Shown here in pieces: positions 51,840-61,177 of a stretch of 64,000 nucleotides of DNA. Positions within the stretch are counted from its first letter, which is position 1; the number at the start of each line of letters is the position of its first letter. A program made the translations under genes and the position numbers. The notes under the pieces are model-generated. The model was not told the DNA's origin, did not search any database, and saw only the letters and a program-made list of their open reading frames with translations. Location of the stretch: contig NZ_QUAJ01000010.1 in NCBI RefSeq assembly GCF_003391055.1, positions 33,228-97,227 of the forward strand. The letters run 5' to 3'. Source of the stretch: Psychrilyobacter piezotolerans. GTDB lineage: Bacteria; Fusobacteriota; Fusobacteriia; Fusobacteriales; Fusobacteriaceae.

Positions 51840-52553
51840 CTAAAGTTCGTCCACGATCTCTTTTAACAGCTTTTTTTCTTCCTTTGTAAATTCACGGCCT
51901 TCCAACAGATCAGGCCTTCTCAGATAGGTTCTTTTGAGACTTTCCTTCTTTCTCCACAACTCTATATTTTTATGGTGTCCGGAAAGCAGTATTTCCGGGA
52001 CTTTCAATCCGTCAAATTCTGCCGGACGGGTATAGTGGGGATGATCCAACAGACCATTGTAAAATGAATCCTGTTCATAGGAATCTTTTTTTATCACACC
52101 GGGCAGGAGTCTGGCTATGGAATCAGCTATAACCATGGCTGGCAGCTCTCCTCCAGTCAGCACAAAGTCCCCGATGGAAATCTCTAAATCTACTTTTTCC
52201 TCTATAACCCTTTCATCTATCCCTTCATAATGGCCGGCTATTATGGTTATTTCCTCTTCCGAACTGAGCTCATTGGATAAATTTTGATGGAGGGTCACAC
52301 CCTGGGGAGAGGTATAGATAACCTTTCCAGAGGTATTTTCCAGTGCTCTAAATATAGGCTCAGCCTTTAATACCATCCCTGCTCCTCCGCCAAATGGAGT
52401 GTCATCGGCAGTATTGTGTTTATCTGTAGTATAATCTCTTATGTCTATTATATTTATCTCCAGTGACCCGCTGTTTATAGCTCTTTTTATTATACTTTCA
52501 CTTTTAAACCCGGCAAACATAGCAGGAAAAAGAGTCAAAATATTTATTTTCAT
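51840..52553 (-). CDS. trmD: tRNA (guanine-N1)-methyltransferase
   Basis: A 237-residue SPOUT methyltransferase that makes m1G37 in tRNA. TTDKHNTADDTPFGGGAGMVL, IIAGHYEGIDERV and SIGDFVLTGGELPAMV form the trefoil-knot SAM site. It overlaps rimM by 4 bp in the standard khpA-rimM-trmD order. rpsP and rplS, often neighbours, are absent. Confidence 0.97.
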   Translation of the reverse strand: MKINILTLFPAMFAGFKSESIIKRAINSGSLEINIIDIRDYTTDKHNTADDTPFGGGAGMVLKAEPIFRALENTSGKVIYTSPQGVTLHQNLSNELSSEEEITIIAGHYEGIDERVIEEKVDLEISIGDFVLTGGELPAMVIADSIARLLPGVIKKDSYEQDSFYNGLLDHPHYTRPAEFDGLKVPEILLSGHHKNIELWRKKESLKRTYLRRPDLLEGREFTKEEKKLLKEIVDEL

Positions 52554-53053
52554 GGTCTCATTCCCTCTATCAGATCAAAGGTAACTACCCTTTTTTCAAA
52601 ATCGATGTCTTTTACAAATTCATCCACTGAAGGAACCATAATTTCTTCCTTTCCCTTACCAATTATATAGATATCATGACCTGCTGTTTCCATCAAATCA
52701 GTAATTTCTCCTAACTCTTCCCCTTCTACAGTGACAGCCATCATCCCAATGATGTCAGAGGCATAATATTCATCCTCTTCCAATCCTAAGATATCTTTTC
52801 TCACATAGATAGAATATCCAGATAGAGCAGTCCCTTCTGTTTTATTAGTTATCTCCTCAAAATCAAAGGCTAATCTTTTAGGGCTTATTTTTTTTATATT
52901 TGTTACTGTAAGTATTCTGCTCATTCCACTGGTATTTTTTATAATTACCTTAGATCCCACTATTACACTCAGGTCTTCAAAGTTTGAAGAAACCTTAACT
53001 GTTCCCATTAGATGGTGAGTTCCTGAAATTTTTCCAACTGAAATTAATTCCAT
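52550..53053 (-). CDS. rimM: 16S rRNA processing protein RimM
   Basis: A 167-residue ribosome maturation factor with the N-terminal beta-barrel (GKISGTHHLMGTVKVSSNFE) and the PRC-barrel C-terminal domain (YYASDIIGMMAVTVEGEELGEITDLMET, MVPSVDEFVKDID). It assists 30S assembly. It starts 15 bp after khpA and overlaps trmD by 4 bp. Confidence 0.96.
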   Translation of the reverse strand: MELISVGKISGTHHLMGTVKVSSNFEDLSVIVGSKVIIKNTSGMSRILTVTNIKKISPKRLAFDFEEITNKTEGTALSGYSIYVRKDILGLEEDEYYASDIIGMMAVTVEGEELGEITDLMETAGHDIYIIGKGKEEIMVPSVDEFVKDIDFEKRVVTFDLIEGMRP

Positions 53054-53068
53054 GTTCTTACCTCCTAA

Positions 53069-53308
53069 TTAATCTAAAAATTCTACGTTTACGTTTAATT
53101 TATCTTTTACTGCTGCTGCCTGCATTACACCTCTGATAGCGTTGGCAGTCAGACCGTTTTTACCTATTACTTTTCCTAATTCACCATCAGCTACTCTTAT
53201 TTTAAATACAATAAGATCTTTCTTTTCCTCATATGTTATGTCTATTGCATCTTGTGTTTTTACCATTTCTGAAACTATATATTTTAATAGTGCTTCTAAT
53301 TTTTCCAT
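53069..53308 (-). CDS. khpA: KH domain RNA-binding protein KhpA
   Basis: A 79-residue single KH domain protein. The RNA-binding loop is GKVIGKNGLTANAIR. The ATG at 53308 follows AAAGGAGG, and the product then has the usual KhpA length. It is typically a partner of KhpB (Jag/EloR) in RNA binding and cell growth control. Confidence 0.95.
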   Translation of the reverse strand: MEKLEALLKYIVSEMVKTQDAIDITYEEKKDLIVFKIRVADGELGKVIGKNGLTANAIRGVMQAAAVKDKLNVNVEFLD

Positions 53309-53351
53309 TTTTTCCTCCTTTATATCACTCTTTCCTCTCAAGGAGGAAGAG

Positions 53352-53756
53352 TTAACTTCTTATTTTTTCCACCAATTCTTTACCGACTCTTTTTGGGACC
53401 CCGTCACCATCTACAAAGATATTTGTGGTGTTTCCAATCCCAAAGAGAGTCTGCATATCACTATCATAAAATTCATACCTGAATTTCACTTTAATTCTGT
53501 TTATATCCATTAAGATAGTTTTTATCTTTATCTCCATATCGTATTCTATGGCCTTTAAAAATTTTATATCTATATCTGAGACCGGAAGAAATATCCCCTC
53601 TGCTTCCAAAGATTTATAGGAGAGGTTTTTATCTCTGATAAATTCAGTTCTTCCTTTTTCCATCCAGATAACATAGTTGGAGTGATATACCCGTCCCATC
53701 TGGTCGGTTTCATTGTAGTAAACTCTGTGATCTATCGTATGACAACTTTTTTCCAT
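53352..53756 (-). CDS. acyl-CoA thioesterase, 4HBT/YbgC type
   Basis: A 134-residue hotdog-fold thioesterase: YYNETDQMGRVYHSNYVIWMEKGR includes the catalytic Asp, and IKIKTILMDINRIKVKFRYEFY is the central helix/strand region. The length is standard for the YbgC/FadM group. It lies in the rimM-rsmA gene set; the substrate is unknown. Confidence 0.9.
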   Translation of the reverse strand: MEKSCHTIDHRVYYNETDQMGRVYHSNYVIWMEKGRTEFIRDKNLSYKSLEAEGIFLPVSDIDIKFLKAIEYDMEIKIKTILMDINRIKVKFRYEFYDSDMQTLFGIGNTTNIFVDGDGVPKRVGKELVEKIRS

Positions 53757-53765
53757 TATTGCCTC

Positions 53766-54008
53766 CTATAAAACGCCCTTCCAAGGTCCCTCATAGGTTA
53801 TCTTAGCATATACTCCGCTTGCATCTAAATCTTCTACAACACCTCTTACTTCATCAGCGTAGAATTCAGTAGATATAATCTTTATCGTTCCTAACTTAGC
53901 ATCTAAAGTTCTGACTATTCCCAGCCCTTCATAGGCTTCCATTACTTTATTTATAAAATCTATATGTTTTCTTTCAGTCTGAATGAAAAACTCGTAACTT
54001 CTCATCAT
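53766..54008 (-). CDS. DUF4911 family protein
   Basis: An 80-residue protein starting MMRSYEFFIQTERKHIDFIN and with FYADEVRGVVEDLDASG and YEGPWKGVL at the end. It fits the DUF4911 family, small ferredoxin-fold-like proteins often near rsmA in anaerobes. Role unknown. GGGAGG precedes the ATG. Confidence 0.8.
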   Translation of the reverse strand: MMRSYEFFIQTERKHIDFINKVMEAYEGLGIVRTLDAKLGTIKIISTEFYADEVRGVVEDLDASGVYAKITYEGPWKGVL

Positions 54009-54061
54009 AATTTTACCTCCCTTACGCCTATGGCGATCTTTTACCCATTAATAAAAAATTC

Positions 54062-54084
54062 AGAATGGAGATTTACCCCATTCT
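54062..54084 (-). terminator. intrinsic terminator after rsmA
   Basis: AGAATGG/CCATTCT hairpin; on the minus strand it is followed by GAATTTTTTATT. It separates the rsmA-hpt unit from the DUF4911 unit. Confidence 0.7.
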
Positions 54085-54097
54085 TAATTTTTTATTA

Positions 54098-54892
54098 TTA
54101 TTTTGCTTCTAAGACTCTGATAACTTCCATATATTCATCGATAGTTATAGATTCAGCTCTTCTGTTTCCCTCTATACCTATGGCAGCTAATTTTTCTTTT
54201 AACTCTGCCTTGCTAAATCCCAGGTTAGACAGGTTATTCAGTATATTTTTTCTCTTGGTAGCAAAAGCTGCCTTTACATATTTAAAAAATGTAGCTTCAT
54301 CTACTAACTTTTCATACTTGTTGTCAGCACGAAGTTTAATCGACATAAATGCCGAATCAATCTTAGGTACCGGTGTGAAATCTTCCTTTGGAATAGTGAA
54401 TAGGTACTCTGCATCACCATAATATTCAACAGACAGAGTAAGAACACTTCTCTCACTTCCTGATTTTGCACATATCCTTTGAGCTACTTCTTTTTGTACC
54501 ATTATATAAATTTCACTTATAATATTTCTATTTTCTATTAATTTATGAATAATTGGAGAAGTGATATAGTAAGGGATATTCGCTACCACCTTTATAGGTT
54601 CTCCTATTTTCTCCTGAAAGTCCACCTCTAATACGTCTCCCATAAGCAGTGTAAACTTGGGGTTGGTATCAAATTTCTTTCTGAGTATCTTTTCCAGATC
54701 TGTATCGATCTCCATACACGTAACTTTTTTCCCATGCTCCAGCAACAGTTCTGTAAGCGCTCCCTCACCAGGTCCTATCTCCACTATAGCGTCTTTCGCA
54801 TTTACATCTGAAACTTCTATAATTCTATTTAAAACCTGTCCTGCATTGGTCAAAAAGTTTTGCCCGTATTTTTTTTTATGTTTAAATCCCAT
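54098..54892 (-). CDS. rsmA: 16S rRNA dimethyladenosine transferase
   Basis: A 264-residue methyltransferase (KsgA) that dimethylates the two adjacent adenines near the 16S 3' end. HKKKYGQNFLTNAGQVLNRI, EIGPGEGALTELLLEHG, VVANIPYYITSPII and KAAFATKRKNILNNL are all family signatures. It starts 27 bp after the hpt gene upstream. Confidence 0.97.
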   Translation of the reverse strand: MGFKHKKKYGQNFLTNAGQVLNRIIEVSDVNAKDAIVEIGPGEGALTELLLEHGKKVTCMEIDTDLEKILRKKFDTNPKFTLLMGDVLEVDFQEKIGEPIKVVANIPYYITSPIIHKLIENRNIISEIYIMVQKEVAQRICAKSGSERSVLTLSVEYYGDAEYLFTIPKEDFTPVPKIDSAFMSIKLRADNKYEKLVDEATFFKYVKAAFATKRKNILNNLSNLGFSKAELKEKLAAIGIEGNRRAESITIDEYMEVIRVLEAK

Positions 54893-54918
54893 CTTTTACC
54901 TGCCTTTTTTTTTATACC

Positions 54919-55452
54919 TTATTTTTCTATAATTACTTTTCCGATAAATGGAAGTTCTCTATGTTTTTCAGCATAATCTATCCCATATCCCACTACAAAT
55001 TCATCTGGGATCTGGAATCCAGAAAATTCTACCTCAACATTGGCTTCTCTTCTAGCCGGTTTGTCTAAAAGTGTACAAATACTGAGGGATTTTGGTTCTC
55101 TGATCTTCAAAATCTCAACAACTTTACTCAGAGTAAATCCTGTATCTATCAGATCTTCTACAATAAGTACATCTTTACCTTGGATACAGTCCTCTATATC
55201 TTTTTTTATCTTTACATCTCTAGAAGAAGTCATAGAATCCCCATAACTGGATACAGTCATAAAGTCCAGTCTCACATTCTCTAATTTTAGTTCACGGGCA
55301 AGGTCAGCCATAAATATTACCGATCCACGTAAAAGAGCAATCAATACTAACTCTTCACTGTTTTCATACTTTTTATTTATTCTAGCCCCTAATTCTGCTA
55401 CTTTTTCTGCAATCTCTTTCTTTGAGATCATTACATCTACTGAATATTTCAT
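54919..55452 (-). CDS. hpt: hypoxanthine phosphoribosyltransferase (second copy)
   Basis: A 177-residue purine salvage enzyme. PRPP-binding motif [14 protein letters not shown], flexible loop near [14 protein letters not shown], and the C-terminal [20 protein letters not shown] are typical of HPRT. It is clearly paralogous to the gene just upstream (55467-56030), so this is a tandem gene pair that has diverged well. Confidence 0.93.
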   Translation of the reverse strand: MKYSVDVMISKKEIAEKVAELGARINKKYENSEELVLIALLRGSVIFMADLARELKLENVRLDFMTVSSYGDSMTSSRDVKIKKDIEDCIQGKDVLIVEDLIDTGFTLSKVVEILKIREPKSLSICTLLDKPARREANVEVEFSGFQIPDEFVVGYGIDYAEKHRELPFIGKVIIEK

Positions 55453-55466
55453 TCTTTTTTATCTCC

Positions 55467-56030
55467 TTAGTCTTCTAATTCGTCTAAATTCCCCATGATA
55501 CCTACGTAAGGGATGTTTCTATATTCCTGCATATAGTCTAATCCATAACCCAATACAAACTCATCCTCTATTTCAAAACCAATATATTGTACATCGATCT
55601 CAACTTCCCTTCTAGAAGGCTTATTTAAAAGTGTACATAATGATACCGACTTAGGTCCTCTATGCCCCAGCATCTTTAATACAGTCTTCAATGTGTTTCC
55701 TGAATCGATAATATCCTCTACCACGATTACATGTTTCCCCATGATATTTTCATCTAAATCCTTCTTGATTTTTACTTCTCTCGTTGATACAAATTCATTT
55801 CCATAACTAGATACAGTCATAAAATCCATCTTTAGTGGTAATTCAATTTTTCTACAAAGGTCTGCCATAAATATAATCGATCCCTTTAATAAACATACTA
55901 CGATTATATCTTCCTCTACATCTTTAAAATCTTTTGTGATTTGAGCTCCTAACTCGGCCACTCTTGCAGCGATCTGTTCCTCTGTAAGCATTTTTGTTGC
56001 AATTCCTTTATCCCAAGGCTTTTTATTCAA
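55467..56030 (-). CDS. hpt: hypoxanthine phosphoribosyltransferase (first copy)
   Basis: A 187-residue [21 protein letters not shown] (loop), VIVVEDIIDSGNTLKT (PRPP motif) and FVLGYGLDYMQEYRNIPYVG. It carries a 15-residue N-terminal extension relative to its neighbour. The two copies may differ in base preference (hypoxanthine, guanine or xanthine). Confidence 0.93.
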   Translation of the reverse strand: MNKKPWDKGIATKMLTEEQIAARVAELGAQITKDFKDVEEDIIVVCLLKGSIIFMADLCRKIELPLKMDFMTVSSYGNEFVSTREVKIKKDLDENIMGKHVIVVEDIIDSGNTLKTVLKMLGHRGPKSVSLCTLLNKPSRREVEIDVQYIGFEIEDEFVLGYGLDYMQEYRNIPYVGIMGNLDELED

Positions 56031-56198
56031 TTTTATTTCCTCCTAAGATTAATAATTTACCCCATATTTTACCATTAATTCTTGTTTTTTTTCAATGTTA
56101 TATTTTAAAATAAAATACTTCCTTATTTTATTGTAATTCTTGTTATAGATAGCCATTCATTCTGTAGCGACTTTAACGTACTTTTTTACAACATACAA

Positions 56199-56269
56199 AG
56201 CAAAACACACACAAAAACACATAAAACCAGCATAAAAATGTTGAAAAACTTGGAAAAAAATGTTATTAT
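56199..56269 (+). promoter_or_regulatory. promoter and CATA-repeat region of the AGCS gene
   Basis: TTGAAA (56241-56246), 17 bp, TATTAT (56264-56269). Just upstream is an A/C-rich track with CATAAAACCAG-CATAAAAATG, resembling the repeats before the MFS gene (58551-58580). Both promoters flank the DeoR gene, so they may share its operator. Confidence 0.6.
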
Positions 56270-56303
56270 TTGAGAAAAATAAAAAGAATGTGGAGGTAAA
56301 GAA

Positions 56304-57647
56304 TTGTTATATATGGAAGAATTATTTAAGACCTTATCCAATTTAATTTGGGGAAACTGGCTTTTAGCAACATTATTATTGGTAGGCCTGTATTTTACCG
56401 TTTTCACCGGCTTCATTCAATTTAGATGGTTTAAACTATCTATGAGAGAAGTTTGGGACAGCAGAAAATCAGACAGTACAAAGGGTGAAGGGACGCTTTC
56501 TCCCTACGAAGCTCTGTGTACAGCTCTTAGCAGCTGTATAGGAAATGGAAATATTGTAGGAGTGGCTACAGCTATTGTATTAGGTGGTCCGGGAGCTGTT
56601 TTTTGGATGTGGCTGGCCGGAATATTAGGTATGGCTACAAAATATGCAGAAATTGTGTTAGGTATGATATACAGGGAAAAATTAAAAGACGGTAGTTTTG
56701 TAGGCGGACCTATGTATTATCTTTCCAAGGGTTTGAATATGAAAAAAACAGGAGTTCTTTTTGCCATTTTAATGTTCCTCCAAATAAGCGGCGGGGCATT
56801 GATTCAATCCAATGCCATTGCTTTGGTAGCAAAAGATATTTTCCATATTAAACCTTTAGTTTCCGGGATAATCATGGTAGTTTTAGTGAGCTTAGTAATA
56901 GTCGGAGGAGTCAAAAGATTAGGGTTTGTATCTACTAAAATAGTCCCAATTATGGCTTTAATATATTTTTTAGGGAGTTTAGCAATCATTATTACCAATT
57001 TTCATAATATCATCCCGGCAATTGCCGTGATATTCAGATCTGCCTTTAATTTTGACTCGATTGGCGGCGGAGTAGCAGGGTATTCTATCAGAACAGCTAT
57101 GAGATTCGGGATAGCCAGAGGTCTTTATTCCAACGAAGCAGGGGAGGGTTCTGCTCCTGTATTGCATTCAACAGCTATCACCGATCACCCTTCCAGGCAG
57201 GGTTTGTTTGGTATTGTAGAGGTATTTATAGATACCATTGTAATGTGTTCAATGACTTCATTTGTAATAATAACTACCGGTATATATAAAGTAGATATTT
57301 CACCGGCTTTAATGGTTATGAGAGCCTTTGAATCCATCCATCCTATATTTAGATATATAATAGGAATAAGTATGATATTGTTTGGTTTTTCTTCTATCCT
57401 GGCCCAGTGGTATTTTGGAGATGTGACCCTTACCTTTATATTGGATAAAAAAAGAGCTGAATATTTTAAATTTATTTTTGTATTTTTTAGCTTAATAGGC
57501 TCCCTTGTCAGTTTACGTTTAGTATGGTATATTCAAGATACTATACTAGGAATAATGATAATTCCTAATCTTTTAGCTATACTTTTACTCAGTATACAGG
57601 TCAAAAAATCAGTTAAAGATTTCTCAAAAAACTACATAAATATATAA
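56304..57647 (+). CDS. AGCS family sodium:amino acid symporter (second)
   Basis: A 447-residue symporter of the alanine or glycine:cation family: YEALCTALSSCIGNGNIVGVATAIVLGGPGAVFW, GGPMYYLSKGLN and RFGIARGLYSNEAGEGSAPVLHS. GGAGGT is best spaced for the TTG at 56304; an ATG follows nine bases later. It is followed 7 bp later by a DeoR regulator. It is distinct from the symporter at 15.8 kb. Confidence 0.93.
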   Translation: MLYMEELFKTLSNLIWGNWLLATLLLVGLYFTVFTGFIQFRWFKLSMREVWDSRKSDSTKGEGTLSPYEALCTALSSCIGNGNIVGVATAIVLGGPGAVFWMWLAGILGMATKYAEIVLGMIYREKLKDGSFVGGPMYYLSKGLNMKKTGVLFAILMFLQISGGALIQSNAIALVAKDIFHIKPLVSGIIMVVLVSLVIVGGVKRLGFVSTKIVPIMALIYFLGSLAIIITNFHNIIPAIAVIFRSAFNFDSIGGGVAGYSIRTAMRFGIARGLYSNEAGEGSAPVLHSTAITDHPSRQGLFGIVEVFIDTIVMCSMTSFVIITTGIYKVDISPALMVMRAFESIHPIFRYIIGISMILFGFSSILAQWYFGDVTLTFILDKKRAEYFKFIFVFFSLIGSLVSLRLVWYIQDTILGIMIIPNLLAILLLSIQVKKSVKDFSKNYINI

Positions 57648-57663
57648 CAAAGAGGTGATAACG

Positions 57664-58425
57664 TTGCTAGCAAACGAAAGATATGGTAAAATCCTAAGTA
57701 TTTTGGATTTAGAAGGAAGTGTAAAATCTTCTAAGTTAGTTAAAAAATTGGAAGTATCCTTGGAAACCATCAGAAGAGATCTGGAAAATCTAGAAAAACA
57801 AGGTCTGCTAAAAAAAGTTCATGGAGGAGCTGTAGCCAAAACAAATAAAGTAGACAACCTTCCCTATACATTGAGAGAAGATGAAAGTAGAGAAGAAAAA
57901 CAGGCTGTTGCATCTAAAGCTTTAGAATATATAGGTGAAGGGGAAACGATAGCTTTAAATGGAAGCACTACAAATATAGAGATCGCAAAACTGTTAAAAG
58001 TTAAGTACAACAACCTGACCGTCATAACAAATTCCCTGTTGATAGCCAATGAATTAGTTCAAAAAGAGGGGATAAACCTTATATTGGTAGGGGGAATATA
58101 CAATAAAAGGGAATTTTCTTTTTTGGGTGAAAATACAGTCAATGCTTTGGACAAATTTTCGGTAAATAAATCCTTCATCAGTGTAGGAGGAGTTTCTCTA
58201 AAAAGAGGAGTTACAGATTTTTTGGAGGAAGAGGTCCAGCTGCAAAAAAAGTTTATAGAGATTGCAAACGAAGTTATAATCTTAGCAGTTTCCAGCAAAA
58301 TAGGAAATAATTCCCTGATAAAAATATGTGATTTAGAGGATATTAATTTTATAATAACAGATTCCAAATTAGATAAAAACATGAAAAAAAAATATTTAAA
58401 AAACGGAATAGAGATAAAAAATTAG
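57664..58425 (+). CDS. DeoR family transcriptional regulator
   Basis: A 253-residue regulator with an N-terminal helix-turn-helix (KLVKKLEVSLETIRRDLENLEKQGLLKKVHGGAV) and the DeoR sensor domain (TIALNGSTTNIEIAKLL, VITNSLLIANELVQ, VGGIYNKREFSFLGENTV). The TTG at 57664, well spaced from AGAGGTGAT, is preferred to the GTG at 57655. These proteins sense sugar phosphates. It is likely to control the MFS/isomerase genes and perhaps its own operon. Confidence 0.92.
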   Translation: MLANERYGKILSILDLEGSVKSSKLVKKLEVSLETIRRDLENLEKQGLLKKVHGGAVAKTNKVDNLPYTLREDESREEKQAVASKALEYIGEGETIALNGSTTNIEIAKLLKVKYNNLTVITNSLLIANELVQKEGINLILVGGIYNKREFSFLGENTVNALDKFSVNKSFISVGGVSLKRGVTDFLEEEVQLQKKFIEIANEVIILAVSSKIGNNSLIKICDLEDINFIITDSKLDKNMKKKYLKNGIEIKN

Positions 58426-58450
58426 AGGTAGTGAAAACTATCTCTTTTTT
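58424..58450 (+). terminator. intrinsic terminator after the DeoR gene
   Basis: AGAGGTAGT-GAAA-ACTATCTCT with a GNRA-like loop and six T bases, overlapping the stop codon. Confidence 0.85.
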
Positions 58451-58550
58451 ATTTTCTGTACTATTAAATCAACTACTGTAATATATTTTCCCTAAAAAAT
58501 TTAAACCTTTCTCTTTCTAAAGTCCACACCCCCTATTCATTTTTCCCACA

Positions 58551-58616
58551 AAAAAACATAAAAAACCATAAAAAACCATAAAAAAGCTTGCAAATCCACA
58601 AAAAGTGTAATATAAT
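58551..58616 (+). promoter_or_regulatory. promoter with three 10-bp direct repeats
   Basis: Three tandem AAAAAMCATA units (58551-58580, exact 10 bp period, one helical turn) are followed by TTGCAA (58588-58593), 17 bp, TATAAT (58611-58616). The repeats sit where a repressor or activator would bind, and the adjacent DeoR protein is the obvious candidate. Confidence 0.7.
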
Positions 58617-58655
58617 CTAAACGTTCAAACGAAAATAGAAATAAAGGGAGGAAAA

Positions 58656-59954
58656 ATGGCAGGAAAAGGTATAGCATTAGGGAATTCGGCAGCAAAGAGT
58701 GAAAATTTTAAAAAGTGGTTCACATTTATCATTTTAGTTATTGGAGGGGGGACAATATATAAGCTTTCATCATTAAAAGATGCGTTTTATGTGCCTATGC
58801 AAGAATTTATGCATTTAAGCCACACGCAGATAGGTGCAGCCATGTCAGTTTACGGTCTGGTTCAAACAATTGGTAATGTAGGATCTATCTATATTTCAGA
58901 TAGATTCTCCAAAAGAACATTGATCCCTCTATCGCTGGTTGGGATAGGAATAGTTGGAGTATATCTATCAACATTCCCAAGTTATTATGGAATCTTAGCG
59001 TGTTGGGGATTATTTGCATTCTTTGGTGAAGTAACATATTGGCCGGTTCTCCTAAAAGCGGTGAGATTATTAGGAAATGACGAAGAGCAGGGAAGAATGT
59101 TTGGATTTTTAGAAGCTGGTAGAGGAGTTGTAGACGTTATTATCGCATTCTCAGCCCTTGGAATCTTTGCATTAATGGGAAAATCAGCAGGAGCACTAAA
59201 AGGATCTATCTTATTTTATTCAGCAGCGGTTATAATCGTAGGAATTATTTCATACTTCTTAATTGAAGATGATATTGTAGTAGATAAGGATGAAAACGGA
59301 AATAAGGTCAATAAAAATGTAGTAGCTATGAAAGGTGTTATGGAAGCTATAAAAACCAAAGAAATTTGGGTTGTATCATTTACAATATTTTCTGTATACT
59401 CAGTATATTGTGGATTGACATACTTTATTCCATTTTTAAGAGATATCTATGGGATGCCTGTTACATTATTAGGAGCATATGGTATCATAAATCAATATGG
59501 ACTGAAGATGATCGGTGGACCTGTCGGGGGATTTCTTGTGGACAAGAAATTTAAATCAGCAAGTAAATATCTAAGAGTTGCTCTTCTTGTAGCAGCAATA
59601 TCTATGGCAGTATTTATAATGTTACCTCATTCAAAAATGGGATTATATCCGGGAATGGCAGCTACATTAGGATTCGGAGCAATTATATTCACCATGAGAG
59701 CTGTATTCTTTGCACCTATCAATGAAATCCAAGTACCTAAACATATAAGTGGAGCTGCAATGTCTATAGCCTGCATCTTCGGATACTCACCATCGATGTT
59801 TGCATATTCCCTATATGGAAGTATGTTGGATGCTCATCCGGGTATAGCAGGTTACAGAATGGTATTCACTACCATGATCGGATTTGCTGTTTTAGGAATA
59901 ATAATAACAACTATACTTATCGGAATGATTAAAAAACAAAACAAAGCCGGTTAA
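58656..59954 (+). CDS. MFS transporter
   Basis: A 432-residue major facilitator with 12 hydrophobic segments. The loop 2-3 motif is seen in SIYISDRFSKRTLIPLSL, and the N-terminal AGKGIALGNSAAKSENFKKW is cytosolic. It is followed by a TIM-barrel isomerase with which it forms a unit (103 bp gap containing a partial terminator). It most likely imports a sugar or sugar acid, inferred from the isomerase and DeoR neighbours. GGGAGGA precedes the ATG. Confidence 0.9.
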   Translation: MAGKGIALGNSAAKSENFKKWFTFIILVIGGGTIYKLSSLKDAFYVPMQEFMHLSHTQIGAAMSVYGLVQTIGNVGSIYISDRFSKRTLIPLSLVGIGIVGVYLSTFPSYYGILACWGLFAFFGEVTYWPVLLKAVRLLGNDEEQGRMFGFLEAGRGVVDVIIAFSALGIFALMGKSAGALKGSILFYSAAVIIVGIISYFLIEDDIVVDKDENGNKVNKNVVAMKGVMEAIKTKEIWVVSFTIFSVYSVYCGLTYFIPFLRDIYGMPVTLLGAYGIINQYGLKMIGGPVGGFLVDKKFKSASKYLRVALLVAAISMAVFIMLPHSKMGLYPGMAATLGFGAIIFTMRAVFFAPINEIQVPKHISGAAMSIACIFGYSPSMFAYSLYGSMLDAHPGIAGYRMVFTTMIGFAVLGIIITTILIGMIKKQNKAG

Positions 59955-59966
59955 AAGAAAAAGTAA

Positions 59967-59993
59967 AATTTGCCTGCCTATGGCGGGCAAATT
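59967..59993 (+). terminator. intrinsic terminator after the MFS gene
   Basis: AATTTGCCTGCC-TAT-GGCGGGCAAATT hairpin followed by CTTATTTT. Its weak T run may allow partial read-through to the isomerase gene. Confidence 0.75.
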
Positions 59994-60057
59994 CTTATTT
60001 TAAAAGACCTGTAAGAAGTGCACAAATATAATATTAACATAAATTTAGGAGGAACAA

Positions 60058-61098
60058 ATGAGATTAGGATTAGAAACAGAAAGCTGTCACCTTTCATTCC
60101 AGCACGGAAGGATGGATATATTTAAATTTATAGAATTTACACATGAATTAGGGTTGGATGGTGTTCAAATAAATATCGTTCCAGATTATAATTTAGACCC
60201 CAACTGGGGAACATTGGGAAGTGTTGATCCAGAACATTTAAAGAAAGTTAAGGCACTTATCAACAAATACAATATGTATGTGGAGATCGACACAAAAAAC
60301 TTAGAATACGATCACTTAAAAGAAGTGATAGAAGTATCACATCTATTGGGTGCTGATATCATCAGAACCTATATTCCCATCGTATCTAACGTAAGAAATG
60401 AGGTAGAAAGCGGATCTGAAGGAGCATATGATCCTGCAAAAATCAGACAGGATTTTGATACTAAATGCTTTGATGAAGGGGTAGAAAAGGTAAAAAAATT
60501 GATTCCATTATTGGAAAAATATAGAATTAAAATCGCACTGGAAAACCATGAATATGAAACATCGGAAGAATTGGTGGATGTAGTGAAAAAAGTCAACTCT
60601 CAATGGGTAGGGTTACACTATGACTTCGGGAATTCTATGATGGTCTGGGAAGAACCTGTTCAGGCTGCCGAAAATATGGCTCCATATACATTAACAACAC
60701 ACTTCAAAGACCATATAATAATTGAAGATCCCAGTGATAAATATGGACATGTAGTTTGTGGTGTCCCTGCCGGTGAAGGAAATATTGACCTGGATGCAGT
60801 TTTTAAGATAATGGTAGAAAAATCAGATCTTAAAAGAATCAACTTAGAGATGTGTTATCCATATTGTGCACAGTTTAAAAGAAGTCCCGGTACGGGCGGA
60901 GTCTTTAAAGTAGGTGAAGGAGCTTTTAAGGTTGAAAAACAATTATTTGATTACGACTTTATTAAACCCCTTCAATATTACTATCCCCATGAAGTTTCAG
61001 AAGAACTATTGGAAGAGTTAATCGTAAAACAGATGGAAGGTGTTAGAACAGGGGTTAAATATCTAAAAAGTCTAAGAGATAAATACTGTAGAGACTAG
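60058..61098 (+). CDS. sugar phosphate isomerase/epimerase family TIM-barrel protein
   Basis: A 346-residue protein of the xylose isomerase-like/AP endonuclease 2 fold. Metal-binding candidates occur in KIALENHEYET, VGLHYDFGNSMM, THFKDHIII and INLEMCYPY, the usual Glu/Asp/His set. The family includes sugar epimerases and inosose dehydratases. Position after the MFS transporter suggests it acts on the imported compound. AGGAGG precedes the ATG. Confidence 0.88.
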   Translation: MRLGLETESCHLSFQHGRMDIFKFIEFTHELGLDGVQINIVPDYNLDPNWGTLGSVDPEHLKKVKALINKYNMYVEIDTKNLEYDHLKEVIEVSHLLGADIIRTYIPIVSNVRNEVESGSEGAYDPAKIRQDFDTKCFDEGVEKVKKLIPLLEKYRIKIALENHEYETSEELVDVVKKVNSQWVGLHYDFGNSMMVWEEPVQAAENMAPYTLTTHFKDHIIIEDPSDKYGHVVCGVPAGEGNIDLDAVFKIMVEKSDLKRINLEMCYPYCAQFKRSPGTGGVFKVGEGAFKVEKQLFDYDFIKPLQYYYPHEVSEELLEELIVKQMEGVRTGVKYLKSLRDKYCRD

Positions 61099-61134
61099 AA
61101 TCGCAAATCAATTTAAGAGATAAATAATACTGAA

Positions 61135-61161
61135 ACTAGAGGGGGTCCCCCTCTAGTTTTT
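61135..61161 (+). terminator. intrinsic terminator
   Basis: ACTAGAGGGGG-T-CCCCCTCTAGT followed by T bases, 37 bp after the isomerase stop. A very strong stem. Confidence 0.92.
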
Positions 61162-61177
61162 CACCTTAGGAGCAATT

